Positions 22,460 through 34,950 of a stretch of 64,000 bases of DNA are shown here, piece by piece. Within the stretch, counting starts at the first letter, position 1, and each line of letters starts with the position of its first letter. A program made the position numbers and the translations under genes. The notes beneath the pieces were generated by a model. The model saw only the letters and a list, made by a program, of their open reading frames with translations, did no database searches and was not told the origin of the DNA. Source of the stretch: Anaeramoeba flamelloides (lineage: Eukaryota > Metamonada > Anaeramoebidae); assembly GCA_027625915.1 (NCBI GenBank), contig JANTQA010000063.1, forward strand, positions 248,001 through 312,000, given 5' to 3'.

Positions 22460-22938
22460 GAAGATTGTGTGTTTTGGAATAATTAAAAAAAATAAAATTA
22501 TGATGATTAAATATTTTTATATGATTTTAGTAAAGCAAAACCAAACATTAATGTTAAAGTCAACTAAGCCCAGAACATTTTAGAAGAACCCTTTTTGCGT
22601 TACTCTTTTGTTTGAAGTAATAAAATAGAAATTACAAATCACTTTTTTGACTTCAGACAGTACTTATTAAAAAGATTTTTGGCAATTGTTCATTTTTGTC
22701 TTTTACTGGAAGATTGTAAATTTCCAAGATTATTATTATTTTTTTCAATCAAGAAGTTTTGACCGTTTTATAAGAATCAAAAGTTGTTCAATTGGACAAG
22801 CAATCGAACCCCGTGTTATAAAAGATTCAGATGATATTTACTTCTGAGATTTAACTAATTTAAGGTAGTGTAACAGGGACTGATCTTTGTCAAATAAAAG
22901 GGAAAAAAATTTTATCTTTTTGGAAATAAAGTTCAACA

Positions 22939-23292
22939 CAGTTTTTAATTGGGAACATTACTGAAAATGAAAAATGAAATCAATAAAAAGAAGAAAACAG
23001 TTAACTTCAAATAATAACTTATTATATTATTTTCAATCAACCCAACAAATACAATTTAATTCTACTTGATTTATCTAGAAATTGCGTAAGTGGTTTTGAA
23101 GATCCTCAAAAATATTCAATTTTTTGAAAAAATTTTTAATAATTAATCAATCAAAGAAAAACCCATACCAAAGGATAGTATTAAAAAAACTGTTATTGTG
23201 CTGAATACTTCATTTTGTCTTTATTTATTTATTTATTCTTTTATTAATTGAACTTACTTTGAATTTTCAGTAATGTTCCCAATTAAAAACTG
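22939..23292 (+). mobile_element. Family A-related MITE with different outer end
   Basis: The termini are inverted repeats of about 30 bp: CAGTTTTTAATTGGGAAC, then ATTACTGAAAAT, complemented at the right by ATTTTCAGTAATGTTCCC followed by AATTAAAAACTG. The inner part of this terminus, AATTGGGAACATTACTGAAA, also occurs just inside the ends of the family A element at 40314. No coding frame. Confidence 0.75.
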
Positions 23293-23469
23293 TTTTTCAC
23301 TTTTTTTCCACAATGGTTAACTTTGGTTTGTTTATTTTCCAAATTACAAAGAGAATTTTTTAAGAAGTGTGTTGTAATTTAAAATTTTATTTGAAACACT
23401 AAAATTGTTAATGAAGTGAAAATTTCCCCCCATTTGCAAGCCAATGCCAGTAAAGCTTTGATTAAAAAA

Positions 23470-23690
23470 TCAAGAGGTGTCAATTTAATAAAAATAATAG
23501 GTGATCTCCTCTCTTTGAAATCCTAAAAAAAGATTATAAAAATAATATTAAACTTTTAATACTAATTGTGTTTACAGATGATAGAAGAATCAGTTCAAAC
23601 TTATGAAAATCTGTTTCATAATAAATACCATTTTTATTTTAGAGTTTCAGGCAAATAGGAGGTAATTTTGTTGAATCACCTCTGCTCAAC
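23470..23690 (+). mobile_element. Possible small inverted-repeat element
   Basis: The left end GAGGTGTCAATTTAATAAAA and the right end, complement of GAGGTGATTCAACAAAAT, form an imperfect inverted pair about 215 bp apart. Only one copy was found, so this is tentative. Just before it, 23413-23458 carries a half-copy of the family B terminus. Confidence 0.35.
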
Positions 23691-25019
23691 AATAAAAAAA
23701 AAAAAAATAAATACCATTTTTATTTTTCATTGAAGGTTTATACATTCAATTATTAAATAAACTGAAATACACAATAAGTAAATATGAAATTGCTTGTTTA
23801 AAGTCCTATTATTTAAAATGAAATTCGAAAAAAAAAAGATCAAATATAAAAAGTTTCTCAAAAAATGGAGATAACCTATGAATTAATTTACCAGTATAAA
23901 AAATCAAAAAATTCTAGATAAATTATTAATATTTAAAAAATTTTACATTAATTACACCCTTAATTTAAAATTTTCTAAAAACTTAGAAGACTTAATCTTT
24001 AAGAAGATTTGGCGACCAATATACTATTTAATACATCATTAACTGGATGTTGAATCAAAAATGAAGAAAAAAAGTATCATTATGATTTGATATACGTTAT
24101 TTATCCTCTGAACATGTGTATTTTTGTTTATTTTAAATTTGAAAGTTTTAGAGAAAATAATACTACCCTTTTAAAAATGCGAGAACTGTTTTAAAACCTC
24201 TATCAAATGTAATATTTTAAAAAAGTAAAACCTTTTCTGAATTAAAACCTTTGAAACTTTTATGTTTTAATAAAGTGAAAAGTTACCTCTAAATATTATA
24301 CAAGAACAGGTGCCTGATAGAAAGCACTTTTTTTAAAAAAACCTTTTCACTATAGTAAAACATAAAACTTTTAAAAAGTTTTGTTTCTGAAAAAATTATA
24401 AAAAAAAAAGTACCATTTTTTCAAATAAATGTATATAAAAATAAATTAGAACAGTAATTTTGATATATTTATAATATTATTTGAGTGGACGTATTCATAT
24501 TTTTTGAGAACTAATACTAAACACAGTCCATTTATATTTTTAAAATGTCGTTATTGTATTTTTTATAATTATTTGAAAATAATTTTCCCAGAATATTATC
24601 CAATTAATATTTATTTGAGGATTCTTAATAATTATTTATTTTTTCGAAATTCTATTTTTGACAATAAATATTCAAGTTTTGCCTACGTTTCATATATATA
24701 TATATACATTCTTAAATATTTCATATTTTTTAAAAGTGATTTATTTTGGTGAAAAATATGGTAAAAATCTATTTAAATAAGTTTTTGTCAATTGATTAAA
24801 TTCTTTTTATTTTTTTTTCTTTCAACATTTTTAATATACTTACTTTGAAAAGAGTATTCTATATTTTCCATTTCGCTATTTAAACTAAAGTAGTGAAAAA
24901 AATACTGAGAATGAAAAAAAAAAACAGACAAATTTTTTTAATTGTGAATATTAAGAAAATTGACGTATAATAATGCATAATTAAAATAAACTATTTTATT
25001 TTTAATAATCAAAATTTTA

Positions 25020-25295
25020 AAATTATTACTCACCCAATTATTTGAATAATGATTAATTAAATTTCACTTGTTCAGAACACCATTCAATCAATCAAAAAAC
25101 AAGAATAAAAATTATCGTTTTCCAAACTCATAACGAATCTTGTTATAACCTGATTGTTTTTCAAAGAATGTTGATCTACTTATACTATCAAACAACTAAA
25201 TGAGTATCCTATAGAAACTCCCTACTTTAATGAACTTTAGGTAGGTTTATTCCTAAACTCATAAAAAATTTGTTATTTATAAAAAGGATTGTATT
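25020..25295 (-). repeat. Dispersed repeat family C, copy 2
   Basis: Inverted partner of 15126-15380. Conserved blocks include ACTTGTTCAGAACACCATT, AAACAAGAATAAAAATTATC and AAACAACTAAATGAGTATCC-like sequence. Not coding. Confidence 0.65.
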
Positions 25296-25350
25296 ATAAA
25301 TAGTTTTAATTATACAACAATTTTCCTAATACTTACAGTTAAAAATCTTA

Positions 25351-25544
25351 CAGTCAGTTCCACTTTTAAGGCATAAACTGTAACGAAATTTAAGGAACAA
25401 TAAAAATATCAAATTAAGGCACAAAATTCAGATTCTAGTAAAATAAATTATAAAAAAAAAATTCCAAAAAATTTGCCATAATTTGAGATTTTTATTGTTC
25501 CTTAAATTTCGTTACAGTTTATACCTTAAAAATGGAACTAACTG
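25351..25544 (+). mobile_element. Family E hairpin MITE, best-preserved copy
   Basis: This 194-bp near-complete palindrome has a left arm starting CAGTCAGTTCCACTTTTAAG, then GCATAAACTGTAACGAAATT and TAAGGAACAATAAAAAT. The right arm returns the same sequence inverted. Arms are about 75 bp and the loop about 40 bp. TA flanks both ends (25349-25350 and 25545-25546), as expected for a Tc1/mariner-type target duplication. Related elements lie at 25616-25811, 38009-38206 and, decayed, 16300-16465. Confidence 0.88.
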
Positions 25545-25615
25545 TATGTGTGATTATTCCCAAACCTGATATTTTTTTAATTACTTTATCTATTATATTT
25601 TCGAGTTTATTCTAA

Positions 25616-25811
25616 CAGCCAGTTCTACTTTTAAGACAAAAAAATTTCCATGAAATTTAAGAAAAATAAAAATCTCAAATTATGTTCATTTTTTGCAAAT
25701 TTTTTTACTCAAATTATTTTACTAGGATTTATATTGGTACCTTAATTTGAGGTTTTTTTTGTCTACCTTAAATTTAGTTCAAATATTAGTGTCTTAAAAG
25801 TGGAACTGATT
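25616..25811 (+). mobile_element. Family E hairpin MITE, second copy in tandem position
   Basis: Starts CAGCCAGTTCTACTTTTAAG and ends with the complement of CAGTTCCACTTTTAAGACA. It has the same AATTTAAG..AATAAAAATCTCAAATTA arm as the copy 70 bp to the left but is more divergent. Two members so close together suggest a preferred insertion region. Confidence 0.75.
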
Positions 25812-27423
25812 ATATGAATTTTCTGAAATAAAAAATTCGATTTTTCTTTTCTATTATTTTTATTATTTAGGAGAGACCATTCAGCAAAATTGCCTGTTTT
25901 TTATGTAAAAATTTTTTTATTTTTAGATTTTTTATCAAATAAGAATAATATCCCTTAGCATCCCGGATTTACCTAAATTTCACCACGTTTAAAATAAAAG
26001 ATTTAAAATGATATTGATGGGCTAATATATTTATTTTCTTATTTGTCTTCAATCCAGATCTGAATTATAATCAAAAGTCAAAATAGTTCAAAGATAAAGT
26101 AGTTAAGTTATTGATTTTTGTGTTTTGAAATTGGAAAATAAATAAATAATTATTCATTTTTACATTTTCTTGATAGATTTTTATTTTTTTTTTATTTTTT
26201 TTAAATACGAAAATTTATAATAATACTAGTAATTCAAAACCCATTGTATTGGTTCATCAATAATAAAAATCAAATAATTTTGCTAATTTTATGATAAAAT
26301 AAAGAAATAAATAAATATATTACTGAAAATATTTTATTTTTTCAAAAGATAAAATTTTAATAACTATTAATTCAAGAGAAAAATGAAAGTCATTTCTTTA
26401 GGCCAAAATTAAAATTTTAATACCAATAATTTTCTAAAATTTTTATTTATGCAATAGAAAATATATGAAAAAACAAAAAAAAAATTGTAAAATAATTTCA
26501 TTTCATCCTTTGGAATTAAATCAATAAAAACTTTGTTAAATTAATCAAGTAATCTGTCTAAATTTAAAAAAAAAATAAAAAATAACCTTTAAAAATTATT
26601 CAAAGATTATATAATAATCTTTGAAACTAAGAAATTTTTTATTTTTATTTTTTTATTAGTAAAAATGTAAATAATATATTTTAAAAATTTGATTTTTTCA
26701 ATTTAAATTAATTGATCTTGAAAAATAAGTCTATGATATATTGTATCTTATTCAATAATATTTTTAATTTTATGTCTATTTTAAAATGTCAAAAATTAAA
26801 AAAATAGTAAAAATTAAAATAAAATAAAAACAATTAATCTGACCTTAACTATTGGCCAAATCATTTAAATTTGAAAAAAATTCAAATTTGTTGAAAAAAT
26901 TTAAAAATTTTACAATGAAAAAAACTATTATTTTTTTTTTATTTTTAAATTATTTAGAATCAAATATATAAATCCCTATTGATTGGTAACCAACAGATTA
27001 AACCAATTTTCTATGTGATGTCAAAAAATTTTTTGTTATCGATCAATTGTTTAAGAAAGTATTTTAGGCAATTTTGGGCAGCAAAGGGCCCCAAAAAAAT
27101 TTCAAGAAAAGTATGATGTGTTTTAATCATTTAAACTAAGAAGTTTTTGATGTTTAGACAAACTTTTCAGAATGAAAAAAAATTAATTAAAAATTAAATA
27201 GTTACATACCATAAAAAATAACCTGAGAAAAAATTCAATACCTTTGGAAATTTTTTCTTGGTTTATTGTGATTTTATTATTAAAAACCATCCAGATTTTG
27301 TCAATTTTTTTTTTTTTTTTTTAAGATAATTGTTTATACATTCTATATCATATGATTATTTGATAACAATTCAAATAAAAATTTTTATTTAGAAGGCAAT
27401 TAGTATATTTGGGGTTCTAATGG

Positions 27424-27427
<4 letters not shown>

Positions 27428-27462
<35 letters not shown>
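27428..27462 (+). repeat. TA dinucleotide microsatellite
   Basis: An uninterrupted run of about 17 TA units, downstream of the RCC1-BTB gene. Confidence 0.9.
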
Positions 27463-27465
<3 letters not shown>

Positions 27466-27811
27466 TTTTGAACAACAAGTTGATCGTGCATTATGTCATG
27501 ATAAGACATAATTTTTTGTAAAAAAAAGAAGAATCTTAAATCTGAATTTTTAATTTTAAAATTTTTTCTATTTTATATTTTGATTTTATTTATATTTTTG
27601 TTTCATTTTGGCTGAAAAAAATTGATTTTTTTCATTATATAGCAAGAATAAAAAAAAGAATTACTAAAATATAATATATTAAAAAGGAAGTATTTTTTAT
27701 ATTTTTTTCAAAAAAGAATGACAAAGTGAACACTGAAAATGATTTTCAAAAATGACAATTTTTATTTAGATATTCTTTTCACTGCTTTAATTTCAATTTA
27801 CAAGAAGAAAT

Positions 27812-29404
27812 TTAATTCATGTTATTCAGCTTTTTTAGCTCTTGTATTTGTTCGGAAAAGATTTCTTTTTCATTTAATTTGTAATATTCTGGAACAATTT
27901 CAAGATCCTGTAAAACAAATTCAGGCACATGATCAGCAGTCAGTTCAACTGTGTTAGTATATAAAAACTTGATAAAGATCTCCATTGAGTCTGGGCCAAG
28001 TTCAGAGAAATCCTTGACTTGGTTTTTTTCTTCGTTAATGTTTTGAAACATTTCTCTAAACAATCCCGATCTGGCCTGTATAACCCATTTGTGAACTGGA
28101 ATTGCTACTAATTCTTCATTGTTTTCTTCAACGTCTTTGACTAAAATTTCAAAATCTTTTGAATCTTCATCACTATATAATTCAAGAAAGAAGTCATCTA
28201 AAGTTTTTTTGGGGTCAATTTGCAAATCAAAGGCTTTTGCAACTTCTTGTAAAAGCTTAATATTTGAGGCATCGCATAAGTAACACCAATCGAGAAATTG
28301 GTTAATATGCTTTTCAGAAAAGGTTTTCAAAATTTCGATTGCATCAGTGCCTTCTTTGCCAGTCCTCCATTTCAATATTGATGAATGTACCTTCTGATCA
28401 AGAATTTCCAGATCAGCAAAGAGGCCAGAATCCTGGAATTCCTTCATGTCCAGTATTAAAGTGTTTGTGTCTGCAATTGGGAAAACTACAGAATCCCACG
28501 AACCACAAACAATTTTCCAAGTTAAATGTTTGGGGATAGTTGGCAAACGAACAGTTTTATAGTTTTTTGGCGCGGAGCTGGATGCTAACACTCTTCCGTC
28601 CTTTGTTAACATCAGACATTGGTGGCAGCCAAAATCCACATCGATCACATTTTCCTTGGTTAACTGAGGCCAAAGTGTAGGTTCGCCGTTTCTTGTCTCA
28701 AAATAAACAAAATTCTTCTCTTTGTTGTCCTTCGCATCTTTACCTTTGACAAGCAATAACAATTTTTGGTACCCTGGCGCCGCTTTCACAATTTTTTTGT
28801 CTTTAAAGATCTCCAAAGCACTATAGTTTTTTTTTCGATTGACAACTTGTTCACCATGGCCCCAAACTTGATCCTTCTCGTCTTTGAAAAAAATGCCATA
28901 CGAATAATTATTGCTAAAAATCTCTTTAATTTTTTTTCCCTTTAATTGGGTCGGCACATTGAAAGATTTAATCTCTGAGAGCCCTAATTGTTTGCTTGTG
29001 TTACGACCACACGCATAATAGTCACCATCTTCTGTAAGGAAATAGGAATGGCTGACACCTGCTTTAATGTCAACAATTTTGACGTTGTTTTCTTGGAAAT
29101 AGGGGATCATCGTAGGTGTAGTTGCGGTACTTGTCTCGCCAAGACCTAAACACAAACCATCGCCTTTGCTATAAACCATCCCATCCCTCGTTAGAACAAG
29201 ATAATGTACATGGCCGACGACTGCTTTCATTCCATTCTTGATATTTATTTTCTTCATGCCTTTAATTTGGTTATTAAATTCATAGACGCTGCCATCTTGG
29301 GCAATCATGACACAATAACTATTTCCAAACCCAACGTCAATAATTTGAATTCCTTTTGGTAAATCAACACTATATACAGTGCCTGTGGTGCTGATTTTTT
29401 TCAT
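27812..29404 (-). CDS. RCC1-repeat protein with tandem BTB-like domains
   Basis: Intronless 530-aa protein. Residues 1-305 carry RCC1-type propeller repeats seen as VGFGNSYCVMIAQDGSVYEF, HYLVLTRDGMVYSKGD..LGLGE, VSHSYFLTEDGDYYACGRN..QLGL and CHQCLMLTKDGRVLA. Residues about 318-400 read like a reduced BTB fold (FADLEILDQKVHSSIL, then FLDWCYLCDASNIKLLQEVAKAF). Residues about 415-500 are a clearer BTB domain (DFEILVKD, IPVHKWVIQARSGLFREMF, FIKFLYTNTVEL). In known proteins BTB domains dimerise and often bind Cullin-3, and RCC1 propellers bind protein or chromatin partners; the partner here is unknown. This architecture is expanded in some amoeboid protists. The ATG at 29404 begins the first in-frame reading. 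The frame uses AT-biased codons like its neighbours. Confidence 0.9.
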   Translation of the reverse strand: MKKISTTGTVYSVDLPKGIQIIDVGFGNSYCVMIAQDGSVYEFNNQIKGMKKINIKNGMKAVVGHVHYLVLTRDGMVYSKGDGLCLGLGETSTATTPTMIPYFQENNVKIVDIKAGVSHSYFLTEDGDYYACGRNTSKQLGLSEIKSFNVPTQLKGKKIKEIFSNNYSYGIFFKDEKDQVWGHGEQVVNRKKNYSALEIFKDKKIVKAAPGYQKLLLLVKGKDAKDNKEKNFVYFETRNGEPTLWPQLTKENVIDVDFGCHQCLMLTKDGRVLASSSAPKNYKTVRLPTIPKHLTWKIVCGSWDSVVFPIADTNTLILDMKEFQDSGLFADLEILDQKVHSSILKWRTGKEGTDAIEILKTFSEKHINQFLDWCYLCDASNIKLLQEVAKAFDLQIDPKKTLDDFFLELYSDEDSKDFEILVKDVEENNEELVAIPVHKWVIQARSGLFREMFQNINEEKNQVKDFSELGPDSMEIFIKFLYTNTVELTADHVPEFVLQDLEIVPEYYKLNEKEIFSEQIQELKKLNNMN

Positions 29405-30759
29405 CAGTTGTTTCTCACTACTTTGATTCTTTAGTGTTTAGTTTGGTATGAAAATTTGATTTTTTGTTTTTTAAAAAATATGAAAATAAAATGTTACATA
29501 AAGTCATTTAGACTTTGTTCAGACAAAGAACCAAGTTTTTCAATATTTACCAAACTATACAATAGCTGATTTGTTCTATTGCATAACTATTACATGTAAG
29601 TAAATTAAGATATCCAAAAAGAAAGGAGTTTTTATGTCAAAAAATTTGCCTTTTTGATACATGAATTTATGATCACAGTTGTTCATGTGAAAAAATTTTA
29701 TTGTTAATTCAGTCCAAAGACTGATTACCTGGAGTTCTTGAATTTTATTCTTCAAATTCGTGTTTTATTTTTCTTTTTACTCTATTTTTGAGACATTCCA
29801 AATACTTGTCCTAAAATAAATTTGTCTGATTATTTTTTGATTTTTACAAAAAGTGAGGAAACATACTATTTTCAAAATTTATCAGTTCTGATGAAAATTG
29901 AATTCAAATAATTGTATAAACAATTTATCTAAATCAATTAATGAACTTTTTCAGAGAGACAATTTTAAATTTTATGCATATTTTACAAAATCAATATTAA
30001 ATTCAATAATACTTTTAAGAGAGTGACAACTGATAAAATAAGTAAGTTCGAAATTTATTTTGTCTCAACTCTGAATTACATGGGAAATTTTGAGATTTTA
30101 AAACTTTCAAAAATAAATTAGAGCAGATTTTATTGTGGATATTTCTTACTAGTCACACAATTTTTAAAAACAAAGTATTAAGGTATAGATTTCTTTTTTT
30201 TTTTTGGAGACTATCTTTTTGAGTAGATTAATTTATTAGAAATCTATTGTTATATATTAAATAAGACAAAGATCTTGTGTTGTATATTTCAACTTTGTAA
30301 AAAATAAATTACGACCCATTTAATAGTTTGAAATATGTAAAAGAAAAATGGAAAAATAAATTAATATCAGAACAGTGAATTTTTGAAAAGAAAACTGTAA
30401 TCAAAAAAAAGGAAAAGTTTTATAGAATGAATATATGCCCCTAAGATCCAAAAAATACGTAAAATGTAAAACTGATGAAATAGGTTCCATTTTAAAAATT
30501 AAAAAAACTTCATGAAAAAATAAAAATAAATAAAGTTTCAATTTAACTTTTTCTTGAAACATTTTTTGGGGTGTTTGAAATATTTCCGAAAATAACCAAA
30601 AATCGAAAATATCCAAAAATTTTATAAGCACATAAAAGCATGTTATGGACAATTTCTAAATATTCCCGATACCAGTATACCCAGTTTAATGATAAAATAA
30701 CAATTTTACTTTCTGACAAAATATTTTTTTTTGATTTTTTCTACTTTAAACTACTCTAA

Positions 30760-31010
30760 AGAGGTTTTGGTACCTTTTGAGTATATTTGAGTACTTGTAT
30801 GGGTATATCAGGGTAAGTAAATATGCATGTCAGGGTATGCTTGAGATTGGTATGGGTTGTGTTAGGTTTGGTATGGTGTGTGTTAGTATGTTTTGGTTAA
30901 TCCAGTTCCTTTTATGGAATGGGAAGTTAAATAAAGTTTGGATTGGGTCATGTTGTGTAGGTTATGTGTATGTATTGTATGATTATATATTACTCGGTTA
31001 TTTTAGGATT
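30760..31010 (+). repeat. G/T-skewed low-complexity block
   Basis: Over about 250 bases the top strand is rich in GGT, GTAT, GGGT and TTAGG-like words and nearly lacks C. No exact repeat unit emerges. A shorter block of similar composition lies at 52530-52600. Confidence 0.5.
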
Positions 31011-33457
31011 GTATTTAAGATTACAAAATTATAGGCAATGATACAGAATTTAAAAATTTCTTTACAAGTAGATTTTCTCTCATTAAGTTAATATCATTTC
31101 GAAATGATCAGAAATGTTAAATCATACAAGATACCAATCCCTTTCACACAAAATGGGTTTAATACTATTCCCTAAAATTAAAATTTTTTGAATTTGGATA
31201 TTTTCAGAAAAAAATTTTTTTTCCAAATTAAAATCCCAAATTTACCTTTAAACTTGGTATATTGGCACGAATGTTTCTTTGAAGAAGTTCAAAAAGTGTT
31301 TTTTCGTAGTTAAAAAAATTTCGGGTATTTTCGGGAATATTTGATAGATTCCATTTTTTGCCAAAATCAGTGAATTCAAAGTTGAAATTATGTATATTTT
31401 TAGATACATTATCTTGTTTTAACTCATTTGCTAAAACAAATTCTAAATTATGGGGATTTTGTTTTCACAAAAGGGACTAATTTGATCTTCAAAGGTTTTT
31501 TTAATTTTTACATGGTAAAATTAAAAAAAAAGTGTTTTAAAAAATATAAACTTTCTATAAAAAATATTCTAATTTAATATATTAACTTATTCTTTGATTT
31601 CATAATTTTACTCAACCCCATTTTTTTTGAAAAAAATAAAAAATTACACAGTAATTTCAAAAAATATTTTCGATATACAAAAGTTGAGAGTGTTTTTATT
31701 CTTACAAAAATTATATCAGTGGTTAATTGAATTAAGTTAGAAACTAGATTTTGAAAAATATTAATCAGAAAAAAATAGTGTTTAATTTTATTAAGGGCAT
31801 ATATTACCAAATACAGATATTTTAGAGACAAATTTTCTCGTTATTGTTATTCTACTGAAAAAATCACTATTAATAAAAAACAAATTCCAGAATTATAATA
31901 TAAATTTTTACACTTACTTGTTATATAAAAAGAAATAAGAAAAAAATATCTTCATTTTCAAATTTTACTGTAAAAAATAGAGTTTTTAGAAAATAAAATA
32001 GAGTCTGTATGAATAATTTTTATTCTTATTTCTTGTAGCGGAATATTTGGTAACCTTTGAATCCTTGGTGAACCGAATGGAACAAAATTTAAAAACATAA
32101 TCTGTAGATTTTTTTCTAATCTAAATTTTGAATATTAGTATTAATGAAATATTTGTTTTTTTATTATATCAGGTCCTTTCAAGAACCTCATTTTATTTTT
32201 TTTCCAATATATTTTCATTTCATTTAACTTTTTATAAATCAAATAAATCACCACAAGTGTAAAAGAAAAAAAAAAAGTTCATTTACAACTTTTTTATATT
32301 GTCGATGATTAAAAGATTTTTTTAAAAAACATAATAAAACTTTTTCATTCCCTCTTTGAAACAGTTTGAGTAAAATATATAATCAATAAACCAATTATTC
32401 CCTACCCCTTTAGGTGGGTGATATATTTTTCGATCTAAAAATCTAAAGAAGTAGGAATCTTTTACTATAATTTCAGTCAAGATCTTGTAAACAGTACCCA
32501 AAATACATATTCTTTTATATAAAGAGAGCAAAATAAGTAATTTTTCTCTTTTTACATTTGTTGTTATTACCTTTCAAACCTTTCATACACGTTGGGTTAT
32601 ATAATGAATTTTTGATATCTTAGACAAATATAATCTACTCAAATCTATTTCGAAAAAAGTTTTCGAACAAAAAAAATTTCAGATCGTTTTCAAAAGTTTA
32701 TATTCATCAAAATATTTTCCAAAAAAATTAAAGATAATAATTAATTGTCATTACTCACATTTTGTCACAAAAAAAGGAATTTTCAAAAAAAAATAATAAA
32801 AATACATTATTGAAAATGTGAAAAAATAATAAAATAAAAGAAATATTAGGCATATAAAGTGATATTAATTGGAGATAGCAAATACATAACTAGTAAAAAT
32901 TAATTATTTTTTTATTGTGCTTATTAATAATTTAGCAGTATAATTTTTATCAATTTTTACAAAAAAAAAAAAAAAAAAAATGGAGCTAAATATTATTGAC
33001 AATAAATTTTAAAAAATATATCTTATTTAATCATGAATTTTATAAAAAAAAATAGAATTATTTTGATGTTTTCAATTGATATTTTAGTTGATAATCAAGA
33101 TTTAAGTTGTGTAATCAACATACTTAAACAAAATAAGCGATAAAAAAAAAAAAAAAAAAAAAAAAAACATGTATACTCTTTAATAAGAATAACTTTAATC
33201 ATAGGGAGTTTTTCAAAAAATTAATCAGTTTATTTTTGAATATAATTTTTTTATTCGACCCAATACTATATTTTTTTCTTTCTTCTTTAAAGAAAATATA
33301 CATATTTTTTTCAGAAATAATTTAATAATATATTGAATTTTAAAATTTTTTAAAATGTGGAAAATTGGACAAACTTTGAAAAATAGAAATGTTTTTTGTA
33401 GAATTTTATCAATGATCAGTCTGGTATTGTTCTAAATAAGATTTCTACTTTATTTGT

Positions 33458-33462
<5 letters not shown>

Positions 33463-33494
<32 letters not shown>
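33463..33494 (+). repeat. AT dinucleotide microsatellite
   Basis: An uninterrupted run of 16 AT units. Confidence 0.9.
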
Positions 33495-33498
<4 letters not shown>

Positions 33499-34950
33499 AT
33501 ATATAAATTGGTATTAAGGTGATAGTCATCCTGATATATATTTTATTTTTCCAAAAGTAAAAGTAATATTATGTTCATAAGATGCAATAGATCTTGATTA
33601 TCCATCCCCATTATCAAATTTGAGTGAGTGGATTCCCATTTTAATAAATGAATTCATTTTTTGCAAATTATTTTTGATTTGAAAGGATATTGATCCTTAT
33701 TTGTGAGATTTTTAGATTGGAAAATTAAAGAAGAATTTGCAAAATATTTTTTTTTATTAAATCCCAATTTATTTCATTTTTAAAAGTAGATTTTATTAAA
33801 ATGTTATTGTTAGAAAAACCTTTAAAAAATTTCGAAAAATAAAGAAAATATTTAATTCTTACAGATCAAAAAAAAATTGATCCTTATTTTATATATAATA
33901 ATTTTATATTTTTCTTGAAATTAAAAGATTAATTAATATTCCTTTTTAAATATTTAGAGTATAGTGAACAACTAAAACTATTAGTATTAATATCCATTAT
34001 TTCAAAATATTTATATTTTTTTATATTAAAATTATTAATTTGAATTACGGTATATTTTTTTTTTATATTTAAATAATTGTGAAATAATAATAACGCCCAT
34101 AGACAGTTTTAATCTCCAGTCTATTACTAACTTACATAAGTTTTTAAGACTATCTTAGTTATTGATTAAAAAAAAATCAAATTAATCATGAATTTCTTGA
34201 ATTATCATTTGAATTTGCTAGGCTCTACAAAAGTATATTGGGGGAATTTTTAATTTGATTGTTTGATTTTTTTTCTTGTATCCCTTTGTTCAATAAGAAG
34301 AAAAAGAATGATTTGAACTGTTCTTTGATTCAATAAAAATTATATTTTATAAAAAGTATAAAATAATTATGGAAATTCGATTTGAAATTAAGTAGATTTT
34401 TTTTATATCCAGTTATTGGTGAATTTTTTGGTTAAATTATTAAAGATATTTTCGTTCTCTTCCTTTGGAGACAATATGATTTCTTTCTTCTTCAACAAAA
34501 AAAGTCTTTTTTTAAATAATTTAATAATATGTTGGAGTTTCAACTTTTAAAAAATCAGAAAAATGTATCAAACTTTTTAAAAATAAATAATTACATTTCT
34601 GAAAATAACACTAAAAGGAAGAAAAATCTTATTGGTAATTCCGTTTTTACTTGATTTTTCGATTTCAAGATGTGGTAATTTTTTTTTGAATGGATTTATT
34701 AAAGATAATAGAAGATTATTTTTAGTTTGCTACTGACTTACATTTACTTGGTTCCTCGATTGTTTCCAATAATAATTTCAAAAGGAGAGTTTCTTAAAAT
34801 AAAAGAAAGTTTTGAAATAATTTTTCAAACAACATCAAACAAAGCATTAAGTAATCTTGAGTTAACATTTTTTTTTTAACTAAAATAATTGAATTTATCA
34901 AATAGCCAAAATATTTTCATTTTTTTATTTTTTTTTCTTTCAATTTAATA

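Larger units (their letters stand above)
22460..27811. other. Gene-free AT-rich stretch with hairpin elements
   Basis: No gene is supported in these 5.3 kb upstream of the Rab gene. It contains the inverted-repeat elements at 22939-23292, 23470-23690, 25351-25544 and 25616-25811, the family C copy at 25020-25295 and a TA microsatellite at 27428-27462. Confidence 0.55.
29405..34950. other. Gene-free AT-rich stretch between RCC1-BTB and L15 genes
   Basis: No gene is supported in 5.5 kb. Frames at 30401-30652, 31574-31831 and 32322-32531 are hydrophobic low-complexity translations of AT-rich DNA without family signal. The stretch includes a G/T-skewed block at 30760-31010, an AT microsatellite at 33463-33494 and A runs near 32960 and 33142-33167. 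Confidence 0.55.

Noticed and set aside
22780-22830. Possible tRNA on the minus strand because of a GGGTTCGATTGC stretch
   Set aside because: The flanking bases do not form a T stem, and no D arm, anticodon arm or acceptor stem can be drawn.
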